Origin: Methylobacterium jeotgali
Lineage (GTDB): Bacteria; Pseudomonadota; Alphaproteobacteria; Rhizobiales; Beijerinckiaceae
DNA length: 64,000 bases
Assembly (NCBI RefSeq): GCF_022179345.1
Contig: NZ_BPQR01000043.1
Location: 62,001 to 126,000 of the forward strand
Direction of reading: 5' to 3'
Below are positions 35,122-44,790 of this stretch, piece after piece. Made by a program: the position numbers and the translations under genes. A model generated the notes under the pieces. The model saw nothing but the letters and a program-made list of their open reading frames with translations. It made no database searches and was not told the origin of the DNA. The number at the start of each line of letters is the position of its first letter. Position 1 is the first letter of the stretch.

Positions 35122-35676
35122 ATGGCGTTCCTCCTGGCGGTCGCGGCGATCATCGCCGGGATCCTGTTCTGGGTGCTGCGCGCCCACGGCACCGTGAAGC
35201 AGATCCGCGAGATCGACCACGACACCAAGGGTTTTCAGCGGCGGGCCCGCTCGACTATCGAGGGCATCATCGGCACGCCGCTCCAGCGGGTGCGCGACCC
35301 GCGGCTCGCGGCGGTAATCCTGATGATCCAGCTCGTGCGCACCGGCAGCCCCGTCACGGCGAGCGAGAAGAACCGCATCCTGACGCTGATGAAGGACAAT
35401 CTCGGCGTCGAGGACGTCGAGGGCACCTTCGAGCGGGCCTGGTCCTACACCGAGCCGCGCCGGCCCTTCTCCCTCGCCGCCGATCCGCTGTTGCCGCTCC
35501 TGCGCGAGGCCCTGACGGAGGCCGAGCGCCGCGACCTCGTCGACATGCTCGGGAGCGTCGCGGGCGCCCATTCCGCCCCGAGCGAGCTGCAGCGGGAGGG
35601 CATCGTGCGTCTGAAGCGGCGGTTAATCGCGGAGGCGCCGCGGCTTGCCGCCACCCGCAGCGGCGACTTTGGCTGA
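35122..35676 (+). CDS. Membrane-anchored TerB-like protein
   Basis: The 184-residue product has an N-terminal membrane helix (MAFLLAVAAIIAGILFWVL) and a cytoplasmic helical domain with DPRLAAVILMIQLVRTGSPVTASEKNRILTLM and TEAERRDLVDMLGSVA, resembling TerB/DjlA N-terminal-like folds. I chose the ATG at 35122 because GGGGAG lies seven bases upstream; ATG 35104 is the alternative. Its role is unknown. Confidence 0.65.
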   Translation: MAFLLAVAAIIAGILFWVLRAHGTVKQIREIDHDTKGFQRRARSTIEGIIGTPLQRVRDPRLAAVILMIQLVRTGSPVTASEKNRILTLMKDNLGVEDVEGTFERAWSYTEPRRPFSLAADPLLPLLREALTEAERRDLVDMLGSVAGAHSAPSELQREGIVRLKRRLIAEAPRLAATRSGDFG

Positions 35677-35713
35677 GCTCGCACGCGAACCGGAGCGCCC
35701 TAGCTCTGTGGGC

Positions 35714-36157
35714 ATGCGCCTTCTCGTCCCCGCCCTGCTGCTGTTCACTGCTCTGCCCGCCTGCGCCGACGAGTGCGGCGCCCTTGCCGATAGGATCGCG
35801 GCGGCGACCGGCGCGACGGTGACCTCCGGCCGCAGCGACTTCGCCAATCTCGAGGCCGGCCCCGACACCGGGCTGACGCTGGCCTGCGGCCCGCTCACCT
35901 CCACCGGGGTGCAGTTCAAGGGCAAGGAGCCGCCGGAGCGCTTCTACGCGCTGCTTGGCAAGGCCGGCGCCGTGGTGACGGGCGCCGATCCCGCCGCGAT
36001 CGAGGCCGCCGGCCGGCAGGCCCGCGACGCCGCCTCGCGGTTGCGCCACAGCAGCGTCGACCTGCCGGGCCTGCGGATCGTCTGCTCCGTGACGGACTCG
36101 GCCGAGCGGGGCGCGCTCACGCTCTGCGCGGCGATCCAGCGCGACGACAGAACCTGA
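35714..36157 (+). CDS. Small exported protein of unknown function
   Basis: The 147-residue product has a clear signal peptide (MRLLVPALLLFTALPACA, cleavage before DECG). The mature part has Cys pairs near CGALADRI, LACGPL, IVCSVTD and TLCAAIQ that could form disulfides in the periplasm. I do not recognise the family. It follows the TerB-like gene closely. Confidence 0.6.
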   Translation: MRLLVPALLLFTALPACADECGALADRIAAATGATVTSGRSDFANLEAGPDTGLTLACGPLTSTGVQFKGKEPPERFYALLGKAGAVVTGADPAAIEAAGRQARDAASRLRHSSVDLPGLRIVCSVTDSAERGALTLCAAIQRDDRT

Positions 36158-36222
36158 GAACGTCTTGTTCGCCGCGCCTCTCTGCTTCTATGATTTGGAA
36201 AAAGCAGGGAGGATCGTCGCCG

Positions 36223-36522
36223 ATGCACGCGCGTGATCTTACGTTTGTCTTAGGTTTCATGGTTTTCCTCACCGGAGCGGCCGAGGCGCGGCTCTCGGTG
36301 GTCGACAAGATCAGCACCTATCGCCGGGCCCCGCCGGCGGACAGGCTCGACCTCGCGACACGGCTCGGCAAGTCCTTCTCGGCCCTCTCGCCGGGCCTCG
36401 ACAAGGAGTACTTCCTGCGCTGCCTGGAGGAGACTGCCAATGTCGGCGATCCCCGCGACATCGAGATCGAGGCCGCGGTGAAGCTCTGCGTGGCCGCCGA
36501 AGGCGCCGACCCCTCCAAGTAG
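36223..36522 (+). CDS. Small exported protein of unknown function
   Basis: The 99-residue product has an N-terminal hydrophobic signal (LTFVLGFMVFLTGAAEA) and a mature part with CLEETANVGDPRDIEIEAAVKLCVAAEG, containing two cysteines. The ATG at 36223 has GGGAGGA upstream; an ATG at 36190 lacks one. It is convergent with pccB, with a hairpin between them. No family is recognised. Confidence 0.6.
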   Translation: MHARDLTFVLGFMVFLTGAAEARLSVVDKISTYRRAPPADRLDLATRLGKSFSALSPGLDKEYFLRCLEETANVGDPRDIEIEAAVKLCVAAEGADPSK

Positions 36523-36542
36523 CACGGCTCCCGAGAGGGCCA

Positions 36543-36574
36543 TTCGCGCCGGGACGCTGTTGCCCCAGCGCGAA
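36543..36574. terminator. Bidirectional hairpin between convergent genes
   Basis: TTCGCGC (36543-36549) pairs with GCGCGAA (36568-36574), with an inner GGG/CCC pairing possible inside the loop. It lies between the small exported gene and the pccB stop, so it may terminate both. No T-run is present. Confidence 0.4.
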
Positions 36575-36580
36575 AGATCC

Positions 36581-38113
36581 TCAGAGCGGGATGTTGTCGT
36601 GCTTCTTCCAGGGCTGCTCCATCTCCTTGGTGCGCAGCATGCCCAGCGCCCGCGCGATGCGCTTGCGGGTCGAGTGTGGCATGATCACCTCGTCGATGTA
36701 GCCCCGCTCGGCAGCCACGAAGGGCGACAGGAAGCGCTCCTCGTACTCGCCGGTGCGCGCGGCGATCTTGTCCGGCTCGCCCATCTCGGCGCGGAAGATG
36801 ATCTCGACGGCGCCCTTGGCGCCCATCACCGCGATCTGCGCGGTCGGCCAGGCGTAGTTGAGGTCGGCGCCGACGTGCTTGGACGCCATCACGTCGTAGG
36901 CGCCGCCGAAGGCTTTTCGCGTGATGATGGTCACGAGCGGCACGGTGGCCTGCGAGTAGGCGAAGAGCAGCTTGGCGCCGTGCTTGATGAGGCCGCCGTA
37001 TTCCTGCGCCGTCCCCGGCAGGAAGCCGGGCACGTCCACGAAGGTGACGATCGGGATCGAGAAGGCGTCGCAGAAGCGCACGAAGCGGGCGGCCTTCCTG
37101 GAGGCATCCGAGTCGAGCACGCCGGCCAGCACCAGCGGCTGGTTCGCCACGAAGCCGACGGTGCGGCCCTCGATGCGTCCGAAGCCGGTGATGATGTTCC
37201 GCGCGTAGGCCGCCTGGATCTCGAAGAAATCGCCCTCGTCGACGACGCGGCGGATCAGCTCGCCCATGTCGTAGGGCTTGTTCGGGTTGTCGGGGATCAG
37301 GGTGTCGAGCGACTTGTCGAGCCGGTCGACGCTGTCGAAGCTCTCGATCTCCGGCACGCCGTCGATGTTGTTGGCGGGCAGGAAGTCGAGCAGGCGCCGG
37401 ATCTGGAGGATCGCCTCGACGTCGTTCTCGAAGGAGCCGTCCGCGATGGAGGACTTCGAGGTGTGGACCTTGGCGCCGCCGAGCTCCTCGGCCGTGACGA
37501 CCTCGTTGGTGACGGTCTTCACCACGTCGGGGCCGGTCACGAACATGTAGCTCGTGTCGCGGACCATGAAGATGAAGTCGGTCATGGCCGGCGAGTAGAC
37601 GTCGCCGCCGGCGCACGGTCCCATGATGACCGAGATCTGCGGGATCACGCCCGAGGCCGCGACGTTGCGGCGGAAGACCTCGCCGTAGCCGCCGAGCGCC
37701 GCGACGCCCTCTTGGATGCGTGCGCCGCCGGCATCGAAGATGCCGATGATCGGCGCGCGCATCTTCAGCGCCATGTCCTGGACCTTGACGATCTTGGCGG
37801 CATGCGTCTCCGAGAGCGAGCCGCCGAACACCGTGAAGTCCTTCGAGAACAGGAACACCGTGCGGCCGTTGATGGTGCCCCAGCCGGTCACCACGCCGTC
37901 GCCGGGGATCTTCTGCTTCTCCATCCCGAAATCGGTGGAGCGGTGCTGCACGAACATGTCGAACTCCTCGAACGACCCGTGGTCGAGGAGCAGTTCGATG
38001 CGCTCGCGCGCCGTGAGCTTGCCGCGGTTGTGCTGGGCCTCGACGCGCTTCTCGCCGCCGCCGAGGCGGGCCTGCGCGCGGCGCTGTTCGAGCTTCTCGA
38101 GGATGTCCTTCAT
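36581..38113 (-). CDS. pccB: Propionyl-CoA carboxylase beta subunit
   Basis: This carboxyltransferase subunit converts propionyl-CoA to methylmalonyl-CoA with biotin on PccA. The 510-residue product shows [21 protein letters not shown], the first acyl-CoA site region ([24 protein letters not shown]), [46 protein letters not shown], and [17 protein letters not shown]. Its closest use is the tail of the ethylmalonyl-CoA pathway, whose mcd gene is also in this window. The ATG at 38113 begins [12 protein letters not shown], the family start. Confidence 0.94.
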   Translation of the reverse strand: MKDILEKLEQRRAQARLGGGEKRVEAQHNRGKLTARERIELLLDHGSFEEFDMFVQHRSTDFGMEKQKIPGDGVVTGWGTINGRTVFLFSKDFTVFGGSLSETHAAKIVKVQDMALKMRAPIIGIFDAGGARIQEGVAALGGYGEVFRRNVAASGVIPQISVIMGPCAGGDVYSPAMTDFIFMVRDTSYMFVTGPDVVKTVTNEVVTAEELGGAKVHTSKSSIADGSFENDVEAILQIRRLLDFLPANNIDGVPEIESFDSVDRLDKSLDTLIPDNPNKPYDMGELIRRVVDEGDFFEIQAAYARNIITGFGRIEGRTVGFVANQPLVLAGVLDSDASRKAARFVRFCDAFSIPIVTFVDVPGFLPGTAQEYGGLIKHGAKLLFAYSQATVPLVTIITRKAFGGAYDVMASKHVGADLNYAWPTAQIAVMGAKGAVEIIFRAEMGEPDKIAARTGEYEERFLSPFVAAERGYIDEVIMPHSTRKRIARALGMLRTKEMEQPWKKHDNIPL

Positions 38114-38347
38114 AGGGCGTGCGGCCTCCGCTGTGCCTGAGACGGGCGCCCCTTGTCTCGCTGTGCCGGCGCGCGTCTTGTCGAGGCATCGCGAGGCTTG
38201 GCGGTGGGGCTTGGGATCGCCCTTAGCACGAGTGCCCGGATGACGAAATCGACTCTTCGTCAGTCCCGAACCCAACGTCTGGAAGCGATCGGCTGTGATA
38301 TGGGGCAGGCGCGATCCGGCGTTCGCGAGCTCTCGTCGAACGAACCC

Positions 38348-38893
38348 TCAGACACGCTCCAGCGGAAGATGAGGCATCGGCGGCAGTTCGACACTGATCG
38401 GATCGCCCGGCCTGATGGCGCCTCCTTCGCGCACCACGGTCATGATCCCCGCCTTGAGGATCACGTCGCCGTTCGACCCCTTGTCGACGACCGCTTTCAG
38501 AAGGCCCGGCAGGAACTGCTCGATCTGGACGCATGGATTGCGAAGTCCCGTGATCTCCAGAACCACGGTCGCGCCGATCTTGAGGAGGCTGCCTCTCGGC
38601 AGCGCGGAGAGGTCGATGGATTCGGTCGTGACATTCTCGCCGAGATCGGCAGGGCCGACCGCGAATCCCTTCCGGCGCAGCTCGTCGAGTGTCTCGATCG
38701 GGATGAGGTGAACCTGACGGAGATTGGGCTGTGACGGGTTCACCGCGACGCGGGAGCGATGCTGGACTGTCGTGCCCTGATGCGCGTCGCCCTCGATACC
38801 CAGCCCGGCGATCACGTTCAGTTCGGGGGTAGACCGTTTCGAGAAGCGATGCTCCGCGTCCTTGGATACCGCGACGACCCGTCCGCTTTCCAC
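38348..38893 (-). CDS. MOSC-domain sulfurase-like protein
   Basis: The 181-residue product has the MOSC layout: VIAGLGIEGDAHQGTTVQHRSR, VHLIPIETLDELR, PADLGENVTTESIDL, and LEITGLRNPCVQIEQF, including the conserved Cys. MOSC domains handle molybdenum-cofactor sulfur. I chose the GTG at 38893 because AGGAGA lies just upstream; two ATGs further out (38920, 38938) have no such site. The substrate is unknown, and it is not next to other molybdenum genes. Confidence 0.78.
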   Translation of the reverse strand: MESGRVVAVSKDAEHRFSKRSTPELNVIAGLGIEGDAHQGTTVQHRSRVAVNPSQPNLRQVHLIPIETLDELRRKGFAVGPADLGENVTTESIDLSALPRGSLLKIGATVVLEITGLRNPCVQIEQFLPGLLKAVVDKGSNGDVILKAGIMTVVREGGAIRPGDPISVELPPMPHLPLERV

Positions 38894-39083
38894 CGGTCTT
38901 CTCCTGCCCGCTCGGTCCATGCCGGCCGAGCGGGGCATTGGCTAAGTCTCGGAAGGGGTACAAGCAACCCCTGATCGGCTTACCGATAGATGGTCGCGGA
39001 TGTCCGAGCCCGCACCGGCTTGTCCTACAGTCGGCGCCCTGAGAGAGCCTCCACTCTCCCACGGCATAGCCATGTCCCCGAAC

Positions 39084-39893
39084 TCAGGGCGTGGAATCAG
39101 GCGCCGCGACCAGGGCGGCCGCATCGAACTCGGCCCTGCGGGCGGCGAGCCGCGCCTCGGCCTCCGCGTCGCGGCCCCAGACGCTCGCCTGATAGGTCTC
39201 GTCGACATGGGCCGCCTCCCAGGCCTCCGCCGCCGTGAGGCGCCCGTTCAGCACGGCCAGCGCGATGAGGAGCGAGCCGGTCAGCGTCGTCATCGTGTGG
39301 AGCGCGGCAAGCCGGAACGGGTCCTCCACCGCCAGGACCGCCCGGCGGATCGCCTCCACGGCCTCCGGGGCCTGCTCGACATGCATCACGCCCTCGCTGA
39401 GCAGCAGGCGGGCGCCGATCGCCTCGCGGGCGAAGTCGAGCACCGGGTCCCAGGCTGCGGCCTGCGCGGCGACGAGGCGCTCCGGCGAGTCCGCGCGATA
39501 GGCGACGAGATCGGTTTGGGCGAAGGCGCAGAGGTCCTCGGCCACCGCCTCCCGGCGCTCGGCGACGCCGTCGATCGCTGAGTTGAGGAGCCGCGTGAGC
39601 GGCATGGTGGCGGGCTCGATGGTCTCGCCCTGGCCCTGCCACTCCGCGGCGAGCGCCTCCGCCACGCGCCGGTCGGGCACCGCGAGGGGGCGGCGGGCGG
39701 GGGTGTTGGCGGGCTTGCCGTCGAGCGTCAGGCGGAAGCCGCCCTCCCCCTCCGCGAGCCCGGCCTGCGCGTAGAACTTCCTCGGCCGCGTCGGGCGGCT
39801 GGCGCCGCGGGCGGCGGCGAGCGGGTCGGGCCGGCTCTCGGCGCCGGGCTCGCCGAGCCAGTCGCGGGTGACGTCGTCTCTCTCGTCGGCCAT
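39084..39893 (-). CDS. F1-ATPase assembly chaperone, ATP12 family
   Basis: ATP12 proteins bind the F1 alpha subunit during ATP synthase assembly in mitochondria and alphaproteobacteria. The 269-residue product has RPRKFYAQAGLAEGEGGFRLTLDGKPANTPARRPL, MPLTRLLNSAIDGVAERR, and QTDLVAYRADSPERLVAAQAAAWDP, the usual signature. It is a soluble protein. Its presence beside the HAD phosphatase and pseudouridine synthase is a common alphaproteobacterial order and supports the taxon call. Confidence 0.92.
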   Translation of the reverse strand: MADERDDVTRDWLGEPGAESRPDPLAAARGASRPTRPRKFYAQAGLAEGEGGFRLTLDGKPANTPARRPLAVPDRRVAEALAAEWQGQGETIEPATMPLTRLLNSAIDGVAERREAVAEDLCAFAQTDLVAYRADSPERLVAAQAAAWDPVLDFAREAIGARLLLSEGVMHVEQAPEAVEAIRRAVLAVEDPFRLAALHTMTTLTGSLLIALAVLNGRLTAAEAWEAAHVDETYQASVWGRDAEAEARLAARRAEFDAAALVAAPDSTP

Positions 39894-39954
39894 CTGTATC
39901 GCGGTCTCGTGATCCGGGCGCCGATATAGGGCGCGGGCGCGGCCGGCGCGAGCG

Positions 39955-40629
39955 TCAGGCGGCGGAGGCCCGCGGGAACAGGGCGGAGAGCTCCTCGGCC
40001 GAGTCGACCACCGTCACCGCGCCCGCCGAGCGCAGCGCGCCGGGGCTGTGGTAGCCCCAGGAGACGCCGATCCCCGCCGCGCCCGCGCTCGTGGCCATCC
40101 CCATGTCGAAGGTGGTGTCGCCGATCATCATCGTGTGGGTCGGCCGCGTGCCGGCCTCGGCCATGGCCTGGAGCAACATCGCGGGGTCGGGCTTGGAGGG
40201 AGCGTCGTCGGCACTTTGGGTGGTTGCGAACCAGCCCTGCCAGCCCTGCGACTCGATCAGCCGGTCGACGCCGCGCCGCGACTTGCCGGTGGCGATGCCG
40301 AGCAGCACGTCGTCCCGCTCGTGCAGCCGCGCGAGCAGCTCTGCCATGCCGGGAAACAGCGGCTCCTCGTGGGCCGGGTCGAGGCGCAGGGTGTTGAAGG
40401 CCCGCTTGTAGCTCTCCGAGAGGCCCTCGATGGGGCCGTCGTCGCCGACGAGGCGGCGGAACGCCTGGGGGAGCGACAGGCCCACCACCGAGAGCGCCGT
40501 CGCCCGGCTCGGCGGCGCCAGCCCGTGTTCGGCGAAGGCGATGCCCTGGGCGGCGACGATCAGGTGCTGGCTGTCGATGAGGGTGCCGTCCACATCGAAG
40601 ACGAGGAGTTTCACGGCCGGGTCGGGCAA
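39955..40629 (-). CDS. HAD-family phosphatase
   Basis: The 224-residue product has all HAD motifs: VFDVDGTLIDS with the nucleophile Asp, GIATGKSRRG, KPDPAMLLQAM, and IGDTTFDMGMA. A helical cap sits between motifs I and II, as in phosphoglycolate-phosphatase-like enzymes. The start is TTG at 40629 with AAGGGAAGG upstream; a GTG five codons later lacks such a site. The substrate is not determined. Confidence 0.85.
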   Translation of the reverse strand: MPDPAVKLLVFDVDGTLIDSQHLIVAAQGIAFAEHGLAPPSRATALSVVGLSLPQAFRRLVGDDGPIEGLSESYKRAFNTLRLDPAHEEPLFPGMAELLARLHERDDVLLGIATGKSRRGVDRLIESQGWQGWFATTQSADDAPSKPDPAMLLQAMAEAGTRPTHTMMIGDTTFDMGMATSAGAAGIGVSWGYHSPGALRSAGAVTVVDSAEELSALFPRASAA

Positions 40630-40648
40630 GGCGGCCTTCCCTTCCGGC

Positions 40649-41077
40649 TCAGGGGCGCTTGGCGGGTACGGGGGCGGCCGGTCGCGTGCCCTGCACCGGA
40701 GGCTGCGTGTCCGCGGGCGGAACGGCCGGCTGCGGCTGAGGCTGGCCCTGCGGCTGCACTTGGGGCGGCTGCGTCGCGGCCTGTCCCGGCTTGTTGCGCA
40801 CGTAGCCGAGCCGGCAGCGGATCAGAAAGCGCCGCCGGGCACCGCCGCGCAGGCCGCGCTCGTGGGAGAGCCGGTTGCAGCGGGCGTAGCCGGAGCGCCG
40901 GCGGCGGGGCTCGACCCCGCGCGGCGGGTTCGCGGGCGCGGCCTGCGCCGGCGCCGCCTGGGCGGCGGGCTGGGCGGCCTGCGCGGCGGCGGGCTGGGCA
41001 GGCTTGTCGATGGCGCGCGCCGCCCCCGCGGTGGGGATCAGCAGCAGGGCGAGGCAGGCCATCGTCGCGCGGTTCAT
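40649..41077 (-). CDS. Exported Pro/Gln/Ala-rich basic protein, unknown
   Basis: The 142-residue product has a signal peptide (MACLALLLIPTAGAARA) and a low-complexity mature part: Ala/Gln/Pro repeats, then a basic core RRRRSGYARCNRLSHERGLRGGARRRFLIRC, then Pro/Gln repeats. The two Cys of the core may pair. No family is recognised. It lies 19 bases upstream of the HAD gene's start on the same strand. Confidence 0.55.
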   Translation of the reverse strand: MNRATMACLALLLIPTAGAARAIDKPAQPAAAQAAQPAAQAAPAQAAPANPPRGVEPRRRRSGYARCNRLSHERGLRGGARRRFLIRCRLGYVRNKPGQAATQPPQVQPQGQPQPQPAVPPADTQPPVQGTRPAAPVPAKRP

Positions 41078-41200
41078 GGGGGTCGGATCTCGCTTCGCGG
41101 CCGCGGCCGACGGGAGCCGCGCGGGAAGAATAAGCTCTGCCCTGGGATTGCCAAGGGACCGGAAGGTCGAGGATCTCGAAGGGGCCGGAAGGTCGAACCC

Positions 41201-42658
41201 TCAGGCTTCGGGAGCCTCGACGATCGGGTCGTAGCGGGCGGCGTCGAAGCCGAGCAGGTTCCAGCTCTGGGCCATGTGCGGCGGCAGCGGCGCCGACACG
41301 TCGACGGGCTGCCCCGTGCGCGGATGGGGGATGACGATCCGCCGCGCCAGCAGGTGCAGGCGGTTCTGGATGCCGCCGGGCAGCTCCCAGTTCTCGATGT
41401 CGAAGTACTTCGGATCACCGACGATCGGGTGGCCGATATGGGCCGCGTGGGCGCGCAGCTGATGGGTGCGCCCGGTGACGGGCTTCAGCGAGAGCCAGGA
41501 GAGCTTCTGCGCGACGTTGTCGACGAGCGCGTAGTAGGTCAGGGCGTGGCTCGCGCCCTCGTCGCCGTGCTTGGCGACCCGCATGCGCGCGTCCGCGTCG
41601 GTCGGCTCGTCCTTGGCGAGGTAGGTCGAGACCCGGCCCTGGCGGACCCGGGGGACGCCGGCGGTCAGTGCCCAGTAGACCTTGCGGGCGGCTCTGGACC
41701 GGAACGTCTTGGCGAGCGTCGAGGCGGCGAGCCTCGTCTTGGCGACGATCAGGCAGCCGGCGGTGTCCTTGTCGAGGCGGTGGACGAGGCGCGGCTTCTG
41801 CCCGTCCGGGCCGGTGAGGGCGTCGAGCAGGCCGTCGACGTGGCGCACGGTGCCCGAGCCGCCCTGGACGGCGAGCCCGAAGGGCTTGTTGAGCACCATC
41901 ATCTCCGCGTCCTCGTAGAGGATCAGCGAGCGGATGAAAGCGGCGTCGCCCGCGTCGCGGGTCGGCGAGCGCGGACGCTCCTCCGGCTCGGCGAGCTTCA
42001 GCGGGGGTACCCGCACGCTCATGCCGGGCTCCAGCCGGTCGTTGGGCTTGGCGCGCTTGCCGTCGACCCGGAGCTCGCCCTTGCGGACGATGCTCTGCAC
42101 GCGGGTGAAGGGCAGCTGCGGAAAGCGGGCGGTGAGGAAGCGGTCGATGCGCATGCCCGCCTCGTCCGCCTCGACGGTCAGCGTCTGCACGCCGCTCGCC
42201 AGCGTCGCGGAGGCCGCGGCGCGCTGCTCGCGCCGGGTCGGACCCTCCGGCACCTCGGCGCGCGGCTTCGCCACGGGCGTTCCCCGCGCGCGGCCGCCGG
42301 GCTGGCGCGACGCCGTGCTCTCGTCGCGAGAGCGGGTGCGAGGGGCCGGCGCCTTCCGGGGCGTCGCCGCGGCACGGGCGGGACGGGCCTCCTCGCCGGA
42401 GACATCCTCCCAGGGCGAGCGATCGAGGGCGTCGTCGCCGCGCATGCGGGCGGCGCGCTGGGCGGCGTCGAGGGCGCTGGTGCGAGGGCCGGTGCGGGCG
42501 CGCTCCGGCCGTCCGCCGGGCTTCGGACCGCGGGCGGCGCCACGCCCGCCCGGCGCTCCGAAGGCTTTGCCGGCGCCCCGGCCGGGAGCTTTGCCCGGTC
42601 CCCGGCCGGAGCCGCCGCCCTTGCCGGGACCGCCGCGATGAGGAGGCTTCGTCGTCAT
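41201..42658 (-). CDS. RluC/RluD-type 23S rRNA pseudouridine synthase
   Basis: The 485-residue product has an unusually long basic N-terminal extension (about 1-155, rich in Gly, Pro, Arg), an S4 domain (MRIDRFLTARFPQLPFTRVQSIVRKGELRVDGKRA), and the catalytic domain with RLVHRLDKDTAGCLIVAKT, where the Asp is catalytic, then KPVTGRTHQLRAHAAHIGHPIVGDPKY. The target positions in 23S rRNA cannot be assigned from sequence. The extension may bind RNA. Confidence 0.9.
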   Translation of the reverse strand: MTTKPPHRGGPGKGGGSGRGPGKAPGRGAGKAFGAPGGRGAARGPKPGGRPERARTGPRTSALDAAQRAARMRGDDALDRSPWEDVSGEEARPARAAATPRKAPAPRTRSRDESTASRQPGGRARGTPVAKPRAEVPEGPTRREQRAAASATLASGVQTLTVEADEAGMRIDRFLTARFPQLPFTRVQSIVRKGELRVDGKRAKPNDRLEPGMSVRVPPLKLAEPEERPRSPTRDAGDAAFIRSLILYEDAEMMVLNKPFGLAVQGGSGTVRHVDGLLDALTGPDGQKPRLVHRLDKDTAGCLIVAKTRLAASTLAKTFRSRAARKVYWALTAGVPRVRQGRVSTYLAKDEPTDADARMRVAKHGDEGASHALTYYALVDNVAQKLSWLSLKPVTGRTHQLRAHAAHIGHPIVGDPKYFDIENWELPGGIQNRLHLLARRIVIPHPRTGQPVDVSAPLPPHMAQSWNLLGFDAARYDPIVEAPEA

Positions 42659-42903
42659 CTCCGCGCTGCTATCATCCGGGCACGACGGCGACAATTGAGG
42701 TCGGCGTGCCGTCGGGCCTGCTCCCGCGCGCGGTGTCGCATCGGCCTGCCCTTCCACGCTGGCCACGCGTGCCCGAAGGAAGAGCGCTGCGGTACCGCGG
42801 CGAAATCCGGTATCCGGGCCGCGGCGCCGCAGTGGATCGAAGGCAGCGTCCTCGAGGATAACACGAGCGGCGGGTCCGGGCGGCACCCACGCGCACGAAG
42901 GGG

Positions 42904-43116
42904 ATGGCGTTGAGGACCTTCGCACTGCTTCTCGGCGTCGTCTTGGGCTTCGCGACGATGGTGTGGTTCTTCTACTTCGTGCCGCTGGGATGCGCGATGA
43001 ACACCACGGGCTGCCGGGAGACCTTCTCGGTCTGGAGCCGACTCGGGCTCGTCCACTTCTGGGCGCCGTTCCTCGTCGCCCTCGCGGCGGTCGCCTACGG
43101 CCTGGGACGGCGATAG
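42904..43116 (+). CDS. Small two-helix membrane protein
   Basis: The 70-residue product has two membrane helices (about 5-27 and 48-67): LRTFALLLGVVLGFATMVWFFYFVPLG and VHFWAPFLVALAAVAYGLG. The loop holds two Cys (GCAMNTTGC). An AAGGGG site precedes the ATG. It is convergent with the Hsp70-like gene. No function is suggested by the sequence. Confidence 0.55.
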   Translation: MALRTFALLLGVVLGFATMVWFFYFVPLGCAMNTTGCRETFSVWSRLGLVHFWAPFLVALAAVAYGLGRR

Positions 43117-43131
43117 ATCGACGCCGCAGCC

Positions 43132-44379
43132 CTACCCCGCCCGCCGCGCGGCCTCGACGGTGAGGCCTAGGCCGACCGAGCCGAAGGTGTCGCCCTCGAC
43201 CACCCGCGCCCGTGGCAGGCAGGCGGTGAGGCCGGCGCGCACATGCGGCAGCCCGGTCGAGCCCCCGGTGAGGAAGAGCGCGTCGATCCGCTCCGGCGAG
43301 AGCCCGGCCTGGGTCAGGCAGCGGCCGACCCGCTCGCTGACGCGGCGCGCCAGGATGCCGGTCTGCGCCTCCAGGCTCGCGCGGTCGACGCCGGCCTTGA
43401 GGCCGGGCTCCACGAAGGCGAGATCGATCCCGGCGGTGTCGGTGTCGGAAGCCGCGATCTTGGCGCCCTCGACGGCGAGCGCGAGGCCATGGCCGCGCTC
43501 GCCTTCGACCACGCCGTAGAGGCGCTCGATCAGCTCCGGCCGGGCGGCGTCGCGGCGTGTTTCCTCGATCTCGCGGAGCGTCTTCGGATTGTAGAGCCGG
43601 TTGATGCTCGACCACGTGGCGAGGTCGTGGAAGTAGGCGCTCGGCACGGCGAGGTCGCCACGTTTCATCGGGCTGCCGAGGCCCATCAGCGGCATCACCG
43701 TGCCGAGGCTCAGCATCCGGTCGAAATCGGTGCCGCCGATGCGCACGCCGTCGTTGGCCAGGATGTCGCCGGACCGGTCCGGGCGGGCGTGGCGCTCGGG
43801 CGAGAGGCGCACGATCGAGAAGTCCGAGGTGCCGCCGCCGATATCGGCGATCAGGGCGATCTCCTCCCCCGTGACGCTGCGCTCGTAGTCGAGGGCGGCG
43901 GCGATGGGCTCGTACTGGAAGGAGACGTGATGGAAGCCGACGCTCCGGGCGATCTCGCGCAGCGTCTCCTCCGCGCGGCGGTCGCCCTCCCCGTCGCCGT
44001 CCACGAAATGGACCGGGCGGCCGTGGACGACGGTGTCGAATTCGGTCCCCGCCGCCGCCTCGGCCCGCGCCTTCACCGCGGCGAGATAGCGGGCGATGAC
44101 GTCGCGGAAGCGCAGGCGCTGGTGGCCGAGCGGCGTCGTCTCCTCGATGAGCGAGGTGCCCAGCACCGACTTGAGGCTGCGCATCAGCCGGCCTGCCACG
44201 CCCTCGACATAGGCCTCCATCGCCGCCCGGCCGATCACCGGCTCGCGGCCCGGCGCGAAGAAGATCGCGCTCGGCACCGTGAGGTGGCGGCCTTCCATGG
44301 GCAGTAGCTCCGGCCGGCCGCCGCTCAGGTGGCCGAGGGTCGTGTTCGAGGTGCCGAAATCGAGGCCGCAGGCCGCCAT
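43132..44379 (-). CDS. yegD: Truncated Hsp70-family protein (YegD-like)
   Basis: The 415-residue product covers the actin-like ATPase domain only: CGLDFGTSNTTLGHL (phosphate 1), IALIADIGGGTSDFSIVRL (phosphate 2), and IDALFLTGGSTGLPHVRAGL (adenosine). The substrate-binding domain of DnaK is absent. Such YegD-type proteins are probably non-canonical chaperones. The gene has no DnaJ neighbour in the window. Confidence 0.85.
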   Translation of the reverse strand: MAACGLDFGTSNTTLGHLSGGRPELLPMEGRHLTVPSAIFFAPGREPVIGRAAMEAYVEGVAGRLMRSLKSVLGTSLIEETTPLGHQRLRFRDVIARYLAAVKARAEAAAGTEFDTVVHGRPVHFVDGDGEGDRRAEETLREIARSVGFHHVSFQYEPIAAALDYERSVTGEEIALIADIGGGTSDFSIVRLSPERHARPDRSGDILANDGVRIGGTDFDRMLSLGTVMPLMGLGSPMKRGDLAVPSAYFHDLATWSSINRLYNPKTLREIEETRRDAARPELIERLYGVVEGERGHGLALAVEGAKIAASDTDTAGIDLAFVEPGLKAGVDRASLEAQTGILARRVSERVGRCLTQAGLSPERIDALFLTGGSTGLPHVRAGLTACLPRARVVEGDTFGSVGLGLTVEAARRAG

Positions 44380-44452
44380 CGGGCGTCGGTCCTTGGGAAA
44401 GGCTGGATAGGGGGGCGGCTCCCCTACCGCCCGGCGCGGTCCGGGTCCAGCC

Positions 44453-44788
44453 TCAGAGCCGGCCCGGCAGCAGGAAGATCGCCAGCGCGACGGCGAGCCA
44501 CGCGGCGAGCGCGCCGAGGATGGCGAGCCGATAATCGAGCCCGCCGCCGAGCCACCAGGCGACGCCGAGGAAGGTGAGATAGGCGGGGATGGTCTTCACG
44601 CCGGCGAGGCAGGTCTCGCGGAAGGCGCCCGCTTCGCCCTTGGCGCCGACGGCGAGCAGCGCGATGATCGCGAAGGTTGGCGCCAGCGGCAGGATGCCCG
44701 GCAGAATGGTGCCGCGCTTCGAGGCGAGCACGATCGCCATTGTGACGAGGCCGCCGACGAGGCCCTTCCAGAGTACGTCGAGAGGCAC
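44453..44788 (-). CDS. Small membrane protein, DUF3147-like
   Basis: The 111-residue product has four hydrophobic segments: VLWKGLVGGLVTMAIVLASK, ILPLAPTFAIIALLAVGA, IPAYLTFLGVAWWLGGG, and LAILGALAAWLAVALAIFLLPG. It resembles the DUF3147/GlpM-like family. Its GTG start at 44788 comes two bases after the rarA stop, so it is read in translational coupling with rarA. Its role is unknown. Confidence 0.6.
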   Translation of the reverse strand: MPLDVLWKGLVGGLVTMAIVLASKRGTILPGILPLAPTFAIIALLAVGAKGEAGAFRETCLAGVKTIPAYLTFLGVAWWLGGGLDYRLAILGALAAWLAVALAIFLLPGRL

Positions 44789-44790
44789 GA

